Of a stretch of 64,000 nucleotides of DNA, positions 15,067 to 24,951 are shown piece after piece (the first letter of the stretch is position 1; the number at the start of each line of letters is the position of its first letter). Position numbers and translations under genes: made by a program. Origin of the DNA: an uncultured Roseobacter sp. (GTDB taxonomy: Bacteria > Pseudomonadota > Alphaproteobacteria > Rhodobacterales > Rhodobacteraceae); the NCBI RefSeq assembly GCF_947492555.1, contig NZ_CANLNE010000003.1, forward strand, positions 186,001 to 250,000, read 5' to 3'. Below the pieces are notes generated by a model, which saw only the letters and a list, made by a program, of their open reading frames with translations, was not told where the DNA came from and made no database searches.

Positions 15067-17649
15067 TCATGCTTTTTTAGCGACTGTTTTCTTCTTGGCT
15101 GGCGCCTTCTTTTTTGCAGCCGTCTTGCGGCGGCCCGTACCCTTTTTGGCAGCCTTTTCATCGATCAGCAGGATAGCTGCTTCAATGGTCAAATCGTCCG
15201 GTTCGGTGCCCTTGGGCAGCGTTGCATTGATCTTTTCCCACTTCACGTAAGGCCCGTATTTGCCTTCCATGATGCTGATCTGGCCGCCCTGATCCGGATG
15301 CTCGCCCAACTCCCGCAGCGTTTTGGCCGCGGCACCACGCCCGCCACGGCTGGCGACCTTTTCGGCGAGCAACTGCACCGCGCGGTTCATGCCGACGGTA
15401 AACACCTCATCAATGCTCTCGAGATTGGCGTTTGTGCCGCCGCGCTCCGAGGTTGAGGCCGCATGTTTCAAGTAAGGCCCATACCGCCCGATGTTTGACC
15501 AGACCGTCACGCCATCTTCGGGATGCGGGCCGATTTCGCGGGGCAGGGACAGCAGTTTGAGTGCCTGCGGCAGGTCCACATCCTCGGGCGGCCAATCCTT
15601 GGGGATCGACTGGCGCGGTGGCTTCTTGTTGTCCTCGGTGACCTCGCCACGTTGCACGTAAGGGCCGAAGCGACCCTTGAAGGCGTAGATCTTGTCGCCT
15701 GCGTCCTCGCCCAGCAGCTTGCCTTCGGGCGGGATGCCGCTGTCGTCTTCTTCACCGGGCGGACCGAAGGCGCGGGTGTAGCGGCATTCGGGGTAGTTCG
15801 AGCAACCGATGAACGCGCCGCCCGAGCGCGCGGTGCGCATGCTGAGCCGCCCGGCGCCGCAGTTGGGGCAGAGGCGCGGGTCGGTCCCATCCTCGTTGGG
15901 GGGAAACAGATGCGGCTCCAGCACCTCGTTGATCTTCTCCAGCACCTCGGTGATGCGCAGATCGGCGGTCTCAGAAATGGCGGCGGAGAAATCGCGCCAG
16001 AAGCGCCGCAGCACTTCCTTCCACTCAGCATCGCCGGCGCTTACGTCATCGAGCTCGTTTTCCAGATCGGCGGTGAAGCCATAGCCGACGTATTTACGAA
16101 AGTAATTCTCCAGAAACGCCGTGACGAGCCTGCCCTTGTCCTCCGGGATCAGGCGGTTCTTGTCCTTACGAACGTACTCACGGTCCTGAATTGTGGTGAC
16201 AATCGACGCGTAAGTCGAGGGGCGCCCGATGCCCAGCTCTTCCATCTTCTTGACCAGCGTGGCCTCGGTATAGCGCGGGGGGGGCTGGGTGAAGTGCTGC
16301 TCCGGCGTGACGGCGCGCTTGTCTATCTTGTCGCCCTGGTCGATCTGGGGCAGGCGCTTGTCGTCCTCATCCACCACATCGTCGCGGCCTTCCTCGTAGA
16401 CCCGCAGGAAGCCGTCAAAGAGCACCACCTGACCGGTGGCGCGCAGCATGATCTGGCCATCGGCGCTGCCCACATCGACCGTCGTCCGTTCCATCCGGGC
16501 GGCTTCCATCTGGCAGGCCAGCGTGCGTTTCCAGATCAGATCGTAGAGCTTGCGCTGATCCGCGTCAGAGGTCTTCAGGTCCTCCGCCTTGGTCATCATA
16601 TCGGTCGGGCGCACGCATTCGTGCGCCTCTTGCGCGTTCTTGGCCTTGTTCTTGTACATGCGCGGGCTGCCGGGCACGTAGTCTTTGCCATAAAGCGTCT
16701 CGATCGCGGCGCGCGCGGCCTGCACGGCCTCGGGCGCCATGTCGATGCCGTCGGTCCGCATATAGGTAATGTAGCCTGCCTCGTAGAGCCGCTGTGCTGT
16801 AGACATGGTCTGGCGCGCGCCCATGCCGAACTTGCGGCTGGCCTCCTGCTGCAGGGTTGAGGTCATGAAGGGGGCGGCGGGGTTGCGGTTGGCGGGCTTG
16901 GCCTCGACCGACTGTACCGTCAGATCGCGGGAGCTGATCGCCTGCACCGCCATTTCGGCCTGGGTCTGGTTCTCGATGTCAAACTTGCCGAGCTTCTTGC
17001 CCGCCAGCACCGTCAGCCGTGCCTCGAACTCCTGCCCGCGCGGGGTGGCGAGTTGGGCCTTGACCGACCAGTATTCGCGGTTGCGGAAGGCCTCGATCTC
17101 CATCTCGCGCTCGACGATGAGGCGCAGGGTGACCGATTGCACGCGGCCTGCTGATTTTGCGCCCGGCAGTTTGCGCCATAGTACCGGCGAGAGATTGAAG
17201 CCCACCAGATAGTCGAGCGCGCGGCGGGCCAGGTAGGCCTCGACCAGCGGCATGTCGACCTGGCGCGGGTTCTGCATCGCCTCGGTCACGGCCTTTTTCG
17301 TGATCTGGTTGAACACGACCCGGGAGACGGGGGTATCCTTCTTGATCGACTTGCGCTTGGTCAGCGCCTCCTGCAGGTGCCAGCTGATCGCCTCGCCCTC
17401 GCGATCAGGGTCGGTTGCGAGGATCAGCGCGTTGTCATCTTTCAGCGCATCCGCGATGGCCTTGACATGCTTCTTGCTGTCGGAGGCCACCTCCCAGAGC
17501 ATGTCGAATTCGTTCTCAGGGTCGACAGAACCATCTTTCGGGGGTAAGTCGCGGACATGCCCGTAAGAGGCCAGGACGGTGTAGTCACTCCCCAAATATG
17601 CGTTGATTGTCTTGGCTTTAGCCGGGGATTCAACAACTACAACTGGCAT
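15067..17649 (-). CDS. topA: DNA topoisomerase I
   Basis: About 860 residues, the type IA topoisomerase that relaxes negative supercoils. The N-terminal TOPRIM domain starts VVVVESPAKAKTI and includes ATDPDREGEAISWH. The catalytic tyrosine is Tyr296 in ITYMRTDGID. A four-cysteine zinc finger (LCPNCGAGRLS to GCSNYPECRYT) lies near residue 600, followed by several topoisomerase C-terminal repeats (KGRFGPYVQRG, GRYGPYLKH, EGKYGPYVKWE) and a lysine/alanine-rich basic tail. The ATG at 17649 (MPVVVV) is chosen since the conserved N-terminus starts there. It is the gene after dprA on the same strand, a common arrangement. Confidence 0.97.
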   Translation of the reverse strand: MPVVVVESPAKAKTINAYLGSDYTVLASYGHVRDLPPKDGSVDPENEFDMLWEVASDSKKHVKAIADALKDDNALILATDPDREGEAISWHLQEALTKRKSIKKDTPVSRVVFNQITKKAVTEAMQNPRQVDMPLVEAYLARRALDYLVGFNLSPVLWRKLPGAKSAGRVQSVTLRLIVEREMEIEAFRNREYWSVKAQLATPRGQEFEARLTVLAGKKLGKFDIENQTQAEMAVQAISSRDLTVQSVEAKPANRNPAAPFMTSTLQQEASRKFGMGARQTMSTAQRLYEAGYITYMRTDGIDMAPEAVQAARAAIETLYGKDYVPGSPRMYKNKAKNAQEAHECVRPTDMMTKAEDLKTSDADQRKLYDLIWKRTLACQMEAARMERTTVDVGSADGQIMLRATGQVVLFDGFLRVYEEGRDDVVDEDDKRLPQIDQGDKIDKRAVTPEQHFTQPPPRYTEATLVKKMEELGIGRPSTYASIVTTIQDREYVRKDKNRLIPEDKGRLVTAFLENYFRKYVGYGFTADLENELDDVSAGDAEWKEVLRRFWRDFSAAISETADLRITEVLEKINEVLEPHLFPPNEDGTDPRLCPNCGAGRLSMRTARSGGAFIGCSNYPECRYTRAFGPPGEEDDSGIPPEGKLLGEDAGDKIYAFKGRFGPYVQRGEVTEDNKKPPRQSIPKDWPPEDVDLPQALKLLSLPREIGPHPEDGVTVWSNIGRYGPYLKHAASTSERGGTNANLESIDEVFTVGMNRAVQLLAEKVASRGGRGAAAKTLRELGEHPDQGGQISIMEGKYGPYVKWEKINATLPKGTEPDDLTIEAAILLIDEKAAKKGTGRRKTAAKKKAPAKKKTVAKKA

Positions 17650-17861
17650 GTACTGGGGCACCTCTGGGTGAAATTTTCTGCGTCTATGCTCAAGCCAGAT
17701 GTGCTGTGCAAGCGGATTTTGTCAATCTGCTCATTCTTGTCGCACGCAGTTTTCCGCGTGGATAGCAGCGGCGCATCGGGTCAAATTCAATGGAAAATCT
17801 GGCTCCATCCCGGACGGAATCGGCTCTGGCATGGCGTGGCAAGATAACGTGCAGATAACAC

Positions 17862-19013
17862 TCAGGCGCGAGACAGCAGGCCGCCGGCGCGGCGTGTGAT
17901 TTTACCATCCATTTCGAGATCGAGCAGAACCGGTGCCGCATCCGCCGGTGCAACGGCCAGATCGCGGATCAACTGGTCCTCGGCCACGGGGGCGGGGCTC
18001 AGGCGCGACAGGATCTTGTTGTGCAACGCGGCCACTTCTCTCAACGCGGGGCGCTTTTTCTCTACGGTCTTGACCGGCGGCTGCAACGGCAGTTCCGGCG
18101 CGTTGCCATGCAAGGGGGTGAGCGCTTCCAACACGTCATCTGCACCGCGCACCAGTGTAGATCCCTCCCGGATCAGCTGATTACACCCGGCGGCGCGGGC
18201 GTCGAAGGGGCTGCCCGGGACGGCCAGAACCTCGCGTCCTTGGTCCAGCGCGTCCCGCGCCGTGATCAGGCTACCTGATTTTGCTGCAGCTTCGACGACA
18301 ACCGTCGCGCGGCTGAGCCCGGAGATGATGCGGTTTCGGCTCGGGAAGTGCCGCGCAATCGGCTGGAGCCCCATAGGCTGTTCCGACACCCGCACCCCGG
18401 CTGCCATTATGTCTTGCGCCAGCTTCATGTTTTCGGTGGGATAAATCACATCGACCCCACCTGCCTGCACCGCAACCGTGCCGGTGGCCAGGGCGGCAAG
18501 ATGCGCCGCCGCATCGACACCGCGCGCAAGGCCGGAGACGATCACGTAACCGGCGGCACCGAGATCGCGGGCGAGCGCCTTGGCCATGCGTGTGCCAAGG
18601 GAGGAGGCGTTGCGCGCACCCACAAGTGAAATCATCGGGCGTTTGAGAAGGCTTGGATCCCCCATAATCCATAGAAACGGAGGGGCGTCGTCCAGATCTT
18701 CGAGCAATTCGGGGTAGGCCGGGGTGCCCTGCATGATCAGGCGCGCGCCGACTTTGCGGGCGGCATTCAATTCGGCCTGCACCACGGCTTCGGGACAAAT
18801 CTGGTATTTTTCAACGCCGGCGGCACGCGCTACCTCAGGTAGCGCGGCCAGCGCGTTCTGCGCAGTGCCGTGTTCAGTCAGCAGTCGTTTATACGTCGTT
18901 ACGCCAACCCGGCGGGATCGCAACAGACGGAGACGGGAGAACTGTTCGTCTTCCGAGGTGGGTGGGAGTGGGGGGTGAGTGGAAGAAGGATTGTGGTCCT
19001 TGTCATCAGTCAT
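17862..19013 (-). CDS. dprA: DNA processing protein DprA
   Basis: 383 residues. The Rossmann-like core shows GARNASSLGTRMAKALA, SGLARGVDAAAH and FPSRNRIISGLS, all DprA signatures, and a C-terminal winged-helix-like segment ends KITRRAGGLLSRA. DprA loads RecA on incoming single-stranded DNA during transformation. The N-terminal 25 residues are polar and low complexity. It lies about 210 bases upstream of topA in the same direction. No other competence gene is present in the window. Confidence 0.95.
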   Translation of the reverse strand: MTDDKDHNPSSTHPPLPPTSEDEQFSRLRLLRSRRVGVTTYKRLLTEHGTAQNALAALPEVARAAGVEKYQICPEAVVQAELNAARKVGARLIMQGTPAYPELLEDLDDAPPFLWIMGDPSLLKRPMISLVGARNASSLGTRMAKALARDLGAAGYVIVSGLARGVDAAAHLAALATGTVAVQAGGVDVIYPTENMKLAQDIMAAGVRVSEQPMGLQPIARHFPSRNRIISGLSRATVVVEAAAKSGSLITARDALDQGREVLAVPGSPFDARAAGCNQLIREGSTLVRGADDVLEALTPLHGNAPELPLQPPVKTVEKKRPALREVAALHNKILSRLSPAPVAEDQLIRDLAVAPADAAPVLLDLEMDGKITRRAGGLLSRA

Positions 19014-19118
19014 CCGCGTCTCCGTCCGTTGCAGAATCAGGTTTAAGGCGAGTTGGTTAACAACGCATGAATCAATGTACCGGGCTGGCCTCGCTATTTT
19101 TGGGGAGAGCGGCCCGGA

Positions 19119-20540
19119 TCAGGAGGCCGACCCCCCCACCGTCAGCCCCCCGATCATCAACGTGGGTTGGCCTACACCCACCGGCACCCATTGTCCTGCC
19201 TTGCCGCAATTGCCCATGCCGGGATCAAGCGCCATGTCATTCCCGATGCCGCGAATCTGCTTGAGCGCGGTGGCCCCATCCCCGATCAGCGTTGCCCCTT
19301 TGACCGGCGCACCGACCTTGCCATTTTCCACCCGGTAGGCCTCGGTGCAGCTGAAGACGAACTTGCCGTTGGTGATGTCCACCTGACCGCCGCCAAACCC
19401 CACAGCGTAGATGCCATCCTTGAGATCGGCGAGAATGTCGCCCGGGTCGCTGTCGCCGCCCAGCATATAGGTGTTGGTCATGCGCGGCATCGGCGCATGG
19501 GCATAGCTTTCACGGCGCCCGTTGCCGGTGGGGGCCACGCCCATCAGCCGGGCGTTTTGCCGGTCCTGCATGAAGCCCACCAGAATGCCGTCGTCGATCA
19601 GAGTGTTCTTGCCCGAGGGCGTGCCTTCATCGTCGATGCTGATGGAGCCGCGCCGATCCGGGATTGTGCCATCGTCGAGCACGGTCACGCCCTTGCTGGC
19701 GATGCGTTGACCCATGAGACCGGCAAAGGCGGAGGAGCCCTTGCGGTTGAAATCCCCCTCCAGCCCATGGCCGATGGCCTCGTGCAGCAGGATACCGGGC
19801 CAGCCCGGGCCCAGCACGACATCCATGACACCAGCGGGGGCAGGCACCGCGCCAAGGTTCACGACAGCCACCCGCAGCGCCTCGCGCGTCTTGGCCTGCC
19901 AGTCCGCCGGATCGATCAGGCCATCCAAGTCCACACGGCCACCGCCCCCGGCGGAGCCGCTTTCCCGGCGTCCGTTTTCTTCCACGATCACTGAAACATT
20001 CACCCGCGTCATAGGGCGCACATCCCGCAACGACTGCCCGTCGGGGCGCAGAATTTCGACTTCCTGCAGGCTGGCTGCAATGGTGGCGGAGACCTGCACG
20101 ACCCGCGCGTCGAGGTCCCGGGCAAAAGCATCGATCTGGCGCAATGTATCGATCTTGACGGGAAAGGCGGCCCCGGCAATGGGGTCTTCATCGGTATAAA
20201 GCTTGATATTGGTCGGGTTTGGCGCGTCCGCCATTGTGCCGCCGCCGTCGCCCACTGCCAGACGCGCGGTCTCGGAGGCGCGTTTCAGAGCGGTTTCCGA
20301 AATTTCGGTGGAATGGGCGTAGCCAGCCACTTCGCCGCACACGGCGCGCAGGCCAAACCCCTCCGAGGCATCGTAGCTGGCCGTCTTCAGGCGCCCGTCG
20401 TCGAAGACGAGCGCCTCGGAGCGGCGCCGTTCCAGAAACAGCTCCCCATCATCCGCGCCCTGGGTCGCCGCGCGCAGCACATCAAGGGCCGCATCCCGGT
20501 CGAGCGTATTCTGAAAGGGCATGAAAGGGGTGTCTGTCAC
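19119..20540 (-). CDS. tldD: Metalloprotease TldD
   Basis: About 473 residues. The zinc-binding motif LLHEAIGHGLEGD (HExxxH) and the C-terminal NCGKAGQWVPVGVGQP with metal-ligand cysteine are the hallmarks of TldD, which pairs with PmbA/TldE to degrade unfolded peptides and process certain peptides. The GTG at 20540 is taken as start since GGAGG lies 9 bases upstream. Cytoplasmic. No pmbA partner is in this window. It is divergent from the cytochrome oxidase cluster. Confidence 0.95.
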   Translation of the reverse strand: MTDTPFMPFQNTLDRDAALDVLRAATQGADDGELFLERRRSEALVFDDGRLKTASYDASEGFGLRAVCGEVAGYAHSTEISETALKRASETARLAVGDGGGTMADAPNPTNIKLYTDEDPIAGAAFPVKIDTLRQIDAFARDLDARVVQVSATIAASLQEVEILRPDGQSLRDVRPMTRVNVSVIVEENGRRESGSAGGGGRVDLDGLIDPADWQAKTREALRVAVVNLGAVPAPAGVMDVVLGPGWPGILLHEAIGHGLEGDFNRKGSSAFAGLMGQRIASKGVTVLDDGTIPDRRGSISIDDEGTPSGKNTLIDDGILVGFMQDRQNARLMGVAPTGNGRRESYAHAPMPRMTNTYMLGGDSDPGDILADLKDGIYAVGFGGGQVDITNGKFVFSCTEAYRVENGKVGAPVKGATLIGDGATALKQIRGIGNDMALDPGMGNCGKAGQWVPVGVGQPTLMIGGLTVGGSAS

Positions 20541-20715
20541 AGGTGATTTCCTCCAAAGGTGGGTAAATCTGCATTCAGCGTCTCTATGACGCAAGCTGAA
20601 CTCTTTATCTCGCGATCAGAATATGATTGTAAGAGCACAGATTACAACGGACGGGATGGTGCGCAGTCCTTTCCCCGCCCGCCAACCAAAGATGATCCCA
20701 AGATCAGGACGACAC

Positions 20716-21597
20716 ATGAAACGTTTTTTCACATTCTCAGGCCTGATGGCTGGTTTTGCAGCAACAGCGGCCCAGGCACAGGACAATCTCGAAATCATTG
20801 GGCGTCCCGTGGATGGCAAAATGGGCTTTCAACCTGCCGTGACCGAGCTGGCGGAAGACCTGCAGTGGCTGGACGGCATGATTCTGGTGATCATCACCGC
20901 GATCACGCTGTTCGTGACGGCGCTGATCCTCTGGGTAGCCATCCGTTACAATGCCAAGCGCAATGCGGAGCCTGCGTCCTTCACTCATAATACGCCGGTC
21001 GAGATCGCCTGGACCGTGATTCCGATCGTGATCCTGGTGTTCATCGGCGCGTTCTCTTTGCCGATCCTGTTTAAGCAGCAGGAGATTCCCGAAGCGGATA
21101 TCACGATCAAGGTGACCGGATATCAGTGGTATTGGGACTATGAGTATGTGGATGAGGGGTTCGAATTCTCCAGCTACATGATTGGTGCGCCTGCAACGGG
21201 GGGTACAAATCAGAAGTCACCCGAGGTGATTGCGCAACTGGAAGCGGCTGGTTTCTCCGAAGAGGAGTTCCTGCTGGCCACCGATACCTCCGTCGTGGTG
21301 CCGGTCAACAAGACCATCGTGATGCAGGTCACAGGCGGCGACGTGATCCATGCCTGGACCATTCCCGCCTTTGGCGTGAAGCAGGATGCGGTGCCCGGAC
21401 GTCTGGCGGAGCTGTGGTTCAAGGCGGAGCAGGAAGGTATCTACTTTGGTCAGTGTTCAGAGCTGTGCGGTCTGAACCACGCCTATATGCCGATCACCGT
21501 GAAAGTCGTCTCGGAAGAGGCCTATGCCGAGTGGCTGGCCGGAGCGAGAGAGGAATACGCAGGCATTCCGCAAACCCGCGTGATCGCGTCGAACTGA
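20716..21597 (+). CDS. ctaC: Cytochrome c oxidase subunit II (aa3 type)
   Basis: About 293 residues from the ATG at 20716, preceded by an AGGA ribosome site. A signal peptide ends near AATAAQA, then two membrane helices ([20 protein letters not shown] and [19 protein letters not shown]) and a periplasmic cupredoxin domain. The CuA ligands are seen in [13 protein letters not shown] and [16 protein letters not shown] (Cys, Glu, Cys, His, Met). It accepts electrons from cytochrome c. It heads the ctaC-ctaB-ctaG-ctaE cluster. Subunit I (ctaD) is not in this window. Confidence 0.97.
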   Translation: MKRFFTFSGLMAGFAATAAQAQDNLEIIGRPVDGKMGFQPAVTELAEDLQWLDGMILVIITAITLFVTALILWVAIRYNAKRNAEPASFTHNTPVEIAWTVIPIVILVFIGAFSLPILFKQQEIPEADITIKVTGYQWYWDYEYVDEGFEFSSYMIGAPATGGTNQKSPEVIAQLEAAGFSEEEFLLATDTSVVVPVNKTIVMQVTGGDVIHAWTIPAFGVKQDAVPGRLAELWFKAEQEGIYFGQCSELCGLNHAYMPITVKVVSEEAYAEWLAGAREEYAGIPQTRVIASN

Positions 21598-21655
21598 TCT
21601 GGCACAGGTGGCCTGAAAGCCCACCCTACCTGCTGATGGCATAGAAGGCACATGA

Positions 21656-22594
21656 ATGGCTGATGCGAGCTACACAACTCCAGCCGAGGAGTATGACACG
21701 CAACTGGGCGATTATTTTGCCCTGTTGAAGCCGCGTGTCATGTCGCTGGTGGTGTTCACGGCCCTTGTGGGGCTGCTGGCGGCGCCAGTTCCCGTGCATC
21801 CGGTAATTGCCTTTTCCTCCATCCTGTTCGTGGCGATCGGGGCAGGGGCCTCTGGTGCGCTGAACATGTGGTGGGACGCGGATATCGATGCCGTCATGCG
21901 CCGCACCGCCAAGCGCCCGATCCCTTCGGGTCGGGTGCCAGCGGGTGAGGCTCTGTCGCTAGGGCTGGCGTTGTCGGGCCTGTCGGTGATGATGCTGGGG
22001 CTCTCGGCGAACCTGCTGGCTGCCGGGCTGCTGGCCTTCACCATTTTCTTCTACGCCGTCATCTATTCCATGTGGCTGAAACGCTCCACGCCGCAGAACA
22101 TCGTGATTGGTGGCGCCGCCGGGGCCTTCCCGCCGGTGATCGGCTGGGTGGTTGCCACGGGCAGTTTCTCGGTCGAGGCCTGGTTGATGTTTGCGCTGAT
22201 CTTCATGTGGACGCCGCCGCATTTCTGGGCGCTCGCGCTGTTCATGAAATCAGACTACGACGACGCGGATGTGCCGATGCTGACGGTCACCCACGGGCGT
22301 CGTGCCACAAGGGCGCATGTGCTGGGGTATACGCTGCCGTTGGTGCTGCTGGCGGTTGGCACAGGGTTCACAGCCATTGGCGGGCCGCTCTATCTGGCGG
22401 CCGCGGTTATCCTGAACGCGATGTTCCTGAAGGGGGCATTTGACATCTGGCGCCGGGATGAAACGCAGGCCGAGGCCGACGCATACCGGGTGGAAAAGAA
22501 GTTCTTCCGCCTGTCGCTGTGGTATCTTTTTGCGCATTTCGGCATGATCCTGATCGAAGCGATGCTGCGCCCCTTCGGCATGGGAGGCTGGTGA
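21656..22594 (+). CDS. ctaB: Protohaem IX farnesyltransferase (haem O synthase)
   Basis: A 312-residue polytopic UbiA-family prenyltransferase that adds a farnesyl group to haem b. The substrate-binding motif is present as NMWWDADIDAVMRRTAKRP, and the second conserved loop as DYDDADVPMLTVTHG. About eight hydrophobic segments. It lies 58 bases after ctaC and is followed after three bases by a small membrane-protein gene, so these are co-transcribed. Confidence 0.97.
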   Translation: MADASYTTPAEEYDTQLGDYFALLKPRVMSLVVFTALVGLLAAPVPVHPVIAFSSILFVAIGAGASGALNMWWDADIDAVMRRTAKRPIPSGRVPAGEALSLGLALSGLSVMMLGLSANLLAAGLLAFTIFFYAVIYSMWLKRSTPQNIVIGGAAGAFPPVIGWVVATGSFSVEAWLMFALIFMWTPPHFWALALFMKSDYDDADVPMLTVTHGRRATRAHVLGYTLPLVLLAVGTGFTAIGGPLYLAAAVILNAMFLKGAFDIWRRDETQAEADAYRVEKKFFRLSLWYLFAHFGMILIEAMLRPFGMGGW

Positions 22595-22597
22595 TCC

Positions 22598-22762
22598 ATG
22601 ACTTTCAAGCCTGAACATGAACTGCACACGCGGCGCAAGGGCCGGAACATCGGTGTTGGCTTGATGCTGGCCGGCTTCGTCGTGCTGGTGCTGGCTCTGA
22701 CCTTCACCAAGGTCACCAATGGCGATTTTGAGCTGCCCAAGGCAGAGGAGCTGACCCAGTAA
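22598..22762 (+). CDS. Small single-span membrane protein between ctaB and ctaG
   Basis: A 54-residue protein (MTFKPEHELHTRRKGRNI at the start) with one membrane helix, VGLMLAGFVVLVLALTF, a basic N-terminal side and an acidic C-terminal tail (ELPKAEELTQ). The positive-inside rule puts the N-terminus in the cytoplasm. Its ATG lies three bases after the ctaB stop, and its TAA overlaps the ctaG ATG by one base (TAATG), so it is tightly coupled. Position suggests a part in oxidase assembly or haem/copper delivery. The exact role is unknown and no catalytic motif is visible. Confidence 0.88.
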   Translation: MTFKPEHELHTRRKGRNIGVGLMLAGFVVLVLALTFTKVTNGDFELPKAEELTQ

Positions 22763-23346
22763 TGGCGCTTTCCGGACCCGCGAAAACCGTTGCCCAGACT
22801 GTCAGCGTTGTGCTTGTCATGGGCGGGCTCGCCTGGGCCTCCGTGCCGTTCTACGACTGGTTCTGCCGGGTGACCGGATTTGGCGGTGTGACCGGCGTGT
22901 CCGATGTGGCACCAGACGACGTGTTGGACCAGACGATCAAGGTGCGCTTTGACGGATCGCTGCACAGCGAAATGGCGTGGACCTTCAAACCGGTCGAGCG
23001 CGAGATGGAAGTGCGCATCGGCGAGACCGGCCTGGCCTTTTACGAGGCCTACAACCCGACCAACCGTCCGATTGCCGGATCTGCCAGCTACAATGTCACC
23101 CCCTACCAGGCGGGCGGCTTTTTCAACAAGATCCAGTGTTTCTGTTTCGAAGAACAGATCCTGCAGCCCGGCGAACGGGTGCAGATGCCGGTGACCTTCT
23201 ACGTGGACCCGGAAATCGTCGATGATCGTGACGGAAAATATGTACATACCATCACACTCTCCTATACATTCTACGAAATTGACCTGCCCGAAGGCTACGC
23301 CGCCGTGCAGGACATGGAACCAACCTCAGACACAAGTCTGAACTGA
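22762..23346 (+). CDS. ctaG: Cytochrome c oxidase copper-assembly protein CtaG/Cox11
   Basis: 194 residues with one N-terminal membrane anchor and a periplasmic immunoglobulin-like domain. The copper-binding motif CFCFEEQ is intact ([15 protein letters not shown]), as are the conserved [16 protein letters not shown] and PVTFYVDPE segments. Cox11 delivers copper to the CuB site of subunit I. Start overlaps the stop of the preceding small gene by one base. Confidence 0.97.
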   Translation: MALSGPAKTVAQTVSVVLVMGGLAWASVPFYDWFCRVTGFGGVTGVSDVAPDDVLDQTIKVRFDGSLHSEMAWTFKPVEREMEVRIGETGLAFYEAYNPTNRPIAGSASYNVTPYQAGGFFNKIQCFCFEEQILQPGERVQMPVTFYVDPEIVDDRDGKYVHTITLSYTFYEIDLPEGYAAVQDMEPTSDTSLN

Positions 23347-23368
23347 CCAAGATAAGGCAAGCGACGTC

Positions 23369-24190
23369 ATGGCCCATGAAAAGAACCACGATTACCATAT
23401 TCTGAACCCCTCGATCTGGCCGCTGTTGGGTGCGCTCGCCGGGTTCTTCATGCTCTTTGGCGCCGTTTTGTGGATGCAGGGCATCACGCCGTTCATGTTC
23501 TGGGGCGGTTTCGTCGCCGTGCTCTATGTGATGTTCGGCTGGTGGTCCGAGGTCGTGGCTGAAAGCAAGATCGGCGATCATACCCCGGTGGTGCGGATCG
23601 GTCTGCGCTACGGCTTCATCCTCTTCATCATGTCGGAGGTGATGTTCTTTGCCGCCTGGTTCTGGAGCTTCTTCAAACACGCCATCTACCCGATGAGTGG
23701 ATACGCGGGCACGGAATACGTGCAGCCGGAAATCTACCACGTGGACGCGTTCCACCTGCCGCTGATCAACACGCTGATCCTGCTATTGTCGGGCTGCGCG
23801 GTCACATGGGCGCACCACGCGCTGGTGCATGAAAACAACCGCAAGGATCTGATCTGGGGTCTGGCGATCTCGATCATCCTCGGTGTGCTCTTCACTGCGC
23901 TGCAGGCCTACGAATACTCCTACCTGCTCTACAAGGGCTGGGAGTTCGGCGGGGACAAGTTCTACTCCAACTTCTTCATGGCTACCGGCTTTCACGGGGC
24001 GCATGTGATCATCGGGACGATCTTCCTGACGGTCTGCCTGGTGCGGGCGATGAAGGGGCATTTCACGCCAGAGAAACACGTGGGCTTCGAGGCCGCCGCC
24101 TGGTACTGGCACTTTGTGGACGTGGTCTGGCTGTTTCTCTTCTTTGCCGTTTACATCTGGGGTGTCGGGCAGATGCCCGGAGCGCATTAA
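23369..24190 (+). CDS. ctaE: Cytochrome c oxidase subunit III
   Basis: 273 residues with about seven membrane helices. Conserved stretches include [16 protein letters not shown] (with the lipid/proton-related glutamate), [37 protein letters not shown] and [17 protein letters not shown]. It begins 22 bases after ctaG. A strong intrinsic terminator follows, marking the end of the oxidase transcription unit. Confidence 0.97.
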   Translation: MAHEKNHDYHILNPSIWPLLGALAGFFMLFGAVLWMQGITPFMFWGGFVAVLYVMFGWWSEVVAESKIGDHTPVVRIGLRYGFILFIMSEVMFFAAWFWSFFKHAIYPMSGYAGTEYVQPEIYHVDAFHLPLINTLILLLSGCAVTWAHHALVHENNRKDLIWGLAISIILGVLFTALQAYEYSYLLYKGWEFGGDKFYSNFFMATGFHGAHVIIGTIFLTVCLVRAMKGHFTPEKHVGFEAAAWYWHFVDVVWLFLFFAVYIWGVGQMPGAH

Positions 24191-24212
24191 ACGGCCTTAC
24201 ATGTCTTGAGAA

Positions 24213-24239
24213 AAAAGCGCGCGGCTCTCGCGCGCTTTT
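24213..24239 (+). terminator. Intrinsic terminator after ctaE
   Basis: An 11-bp perfect stem pairs 24213-24223 with 24229-24239 (arm AAAAGCGCGCG, five-base loop) and is followed by CCTTTT. It lies 23 bases after the ctaE stop codon and 22 bases before the SURF1 gene, so some read-through into SURF1 is likely. Confidence 0.85.
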
Positions 24240-24260
24240 CCTTTTAGGTCCGGAACACTC

Positions 24261-24947
24261 ATGCGGCGACTGGCATTCTTTCTGATCTTCGGGCTGGGAG
24301 GGGCGGCGATCCTGATCAGCCTCGGCATCTGGCAGGTGCAGCGGCTGGCCTGGAAAGAAGGTCTGCTGACCCGTATCGAGACCGAGATAGCCGCCGACCC
24401 GGTGGCGTTGCGCGACGCGCTGGAGCCTGAACCGCGCCGTTATGCGCCGGTGCGGCTTACAGGCGCATTCGATCCCGAAGGGGGCCATGTCCGGGTTTTG
24501 GCGTCACGGAAGTCCATTGGTGCTGTCTACCGCATCATCCGCCCGTTTCAGTCAGAGGGGTATGGTCGGGTGCTGGTTGATACCGGCTGGGTGGCAGATG
24601 GCATTACCGCTCTGCCGCCGGTACCGGAGGGACCGGTGACGCTGGTTGGCAATCTCGATGATCCCATTGAGGCGGATGGATTCACGCCCGCACCTGACCT
24701 TGACACCAACATCTGGTTTGCCCGCGACGTGCCCGCCATGGCCCGCACGCTGAGCACCGAGCCGGTGCTGGTCGTGTTGCGCGAGGTGCCGGATTCGGAC
24801 CTTGGCGTGACGCCCTGGCCGGTAGACACCGCTGGTATTCCGAACGATCACTTGCAATATGCGATCACATGGTTCTCGCTGTCCGCCATCTGGCTGGCGA
24901 TGACCGCCATTTTCCTGCGTCGCCCAAAGGCGGCCAACAAAAGCTGA
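24261..24947 (+). CDS. SURF1-family cytochrome oxidase assembly protein
   Basis: 228 residues with two terminal membrane helices (FFLIFGLGGAAILISLGIWQ and YAITWFSLSAIWLAMTAIFL) enclosing a periplasmic domain; the GIWQVQRLAWKE and VLVDTGWV motifs identify SURF1/Shy1. It assists insertion of haem a into subunit I. It follows the oxidase cluster beyond a terminator and lies four bases before thrC, with which it may share a transcript. Confidence 0.94.
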   Translation: MRRLAFFLIFGLGGAAILISLGIWQVQRLAWKEGLLTRIETEIAADPVALRDALEPEPRRYAPVRLTGAFDPEGGHVRVLASRKSIGAVYRIIRPFQSEGYGRVLVDTGWVADGITALPPVPEGPVTLVGNLDDPIEADGFTPAPDLDTNIWFARDVPAMARTLSTEPVLVVLREVPDSDLGVTPWPVDTAGIPNDHLQYAITWFSLSAIWLAMTAIFLRRPKAANKS

Positions 24948-24951
24948 GACC

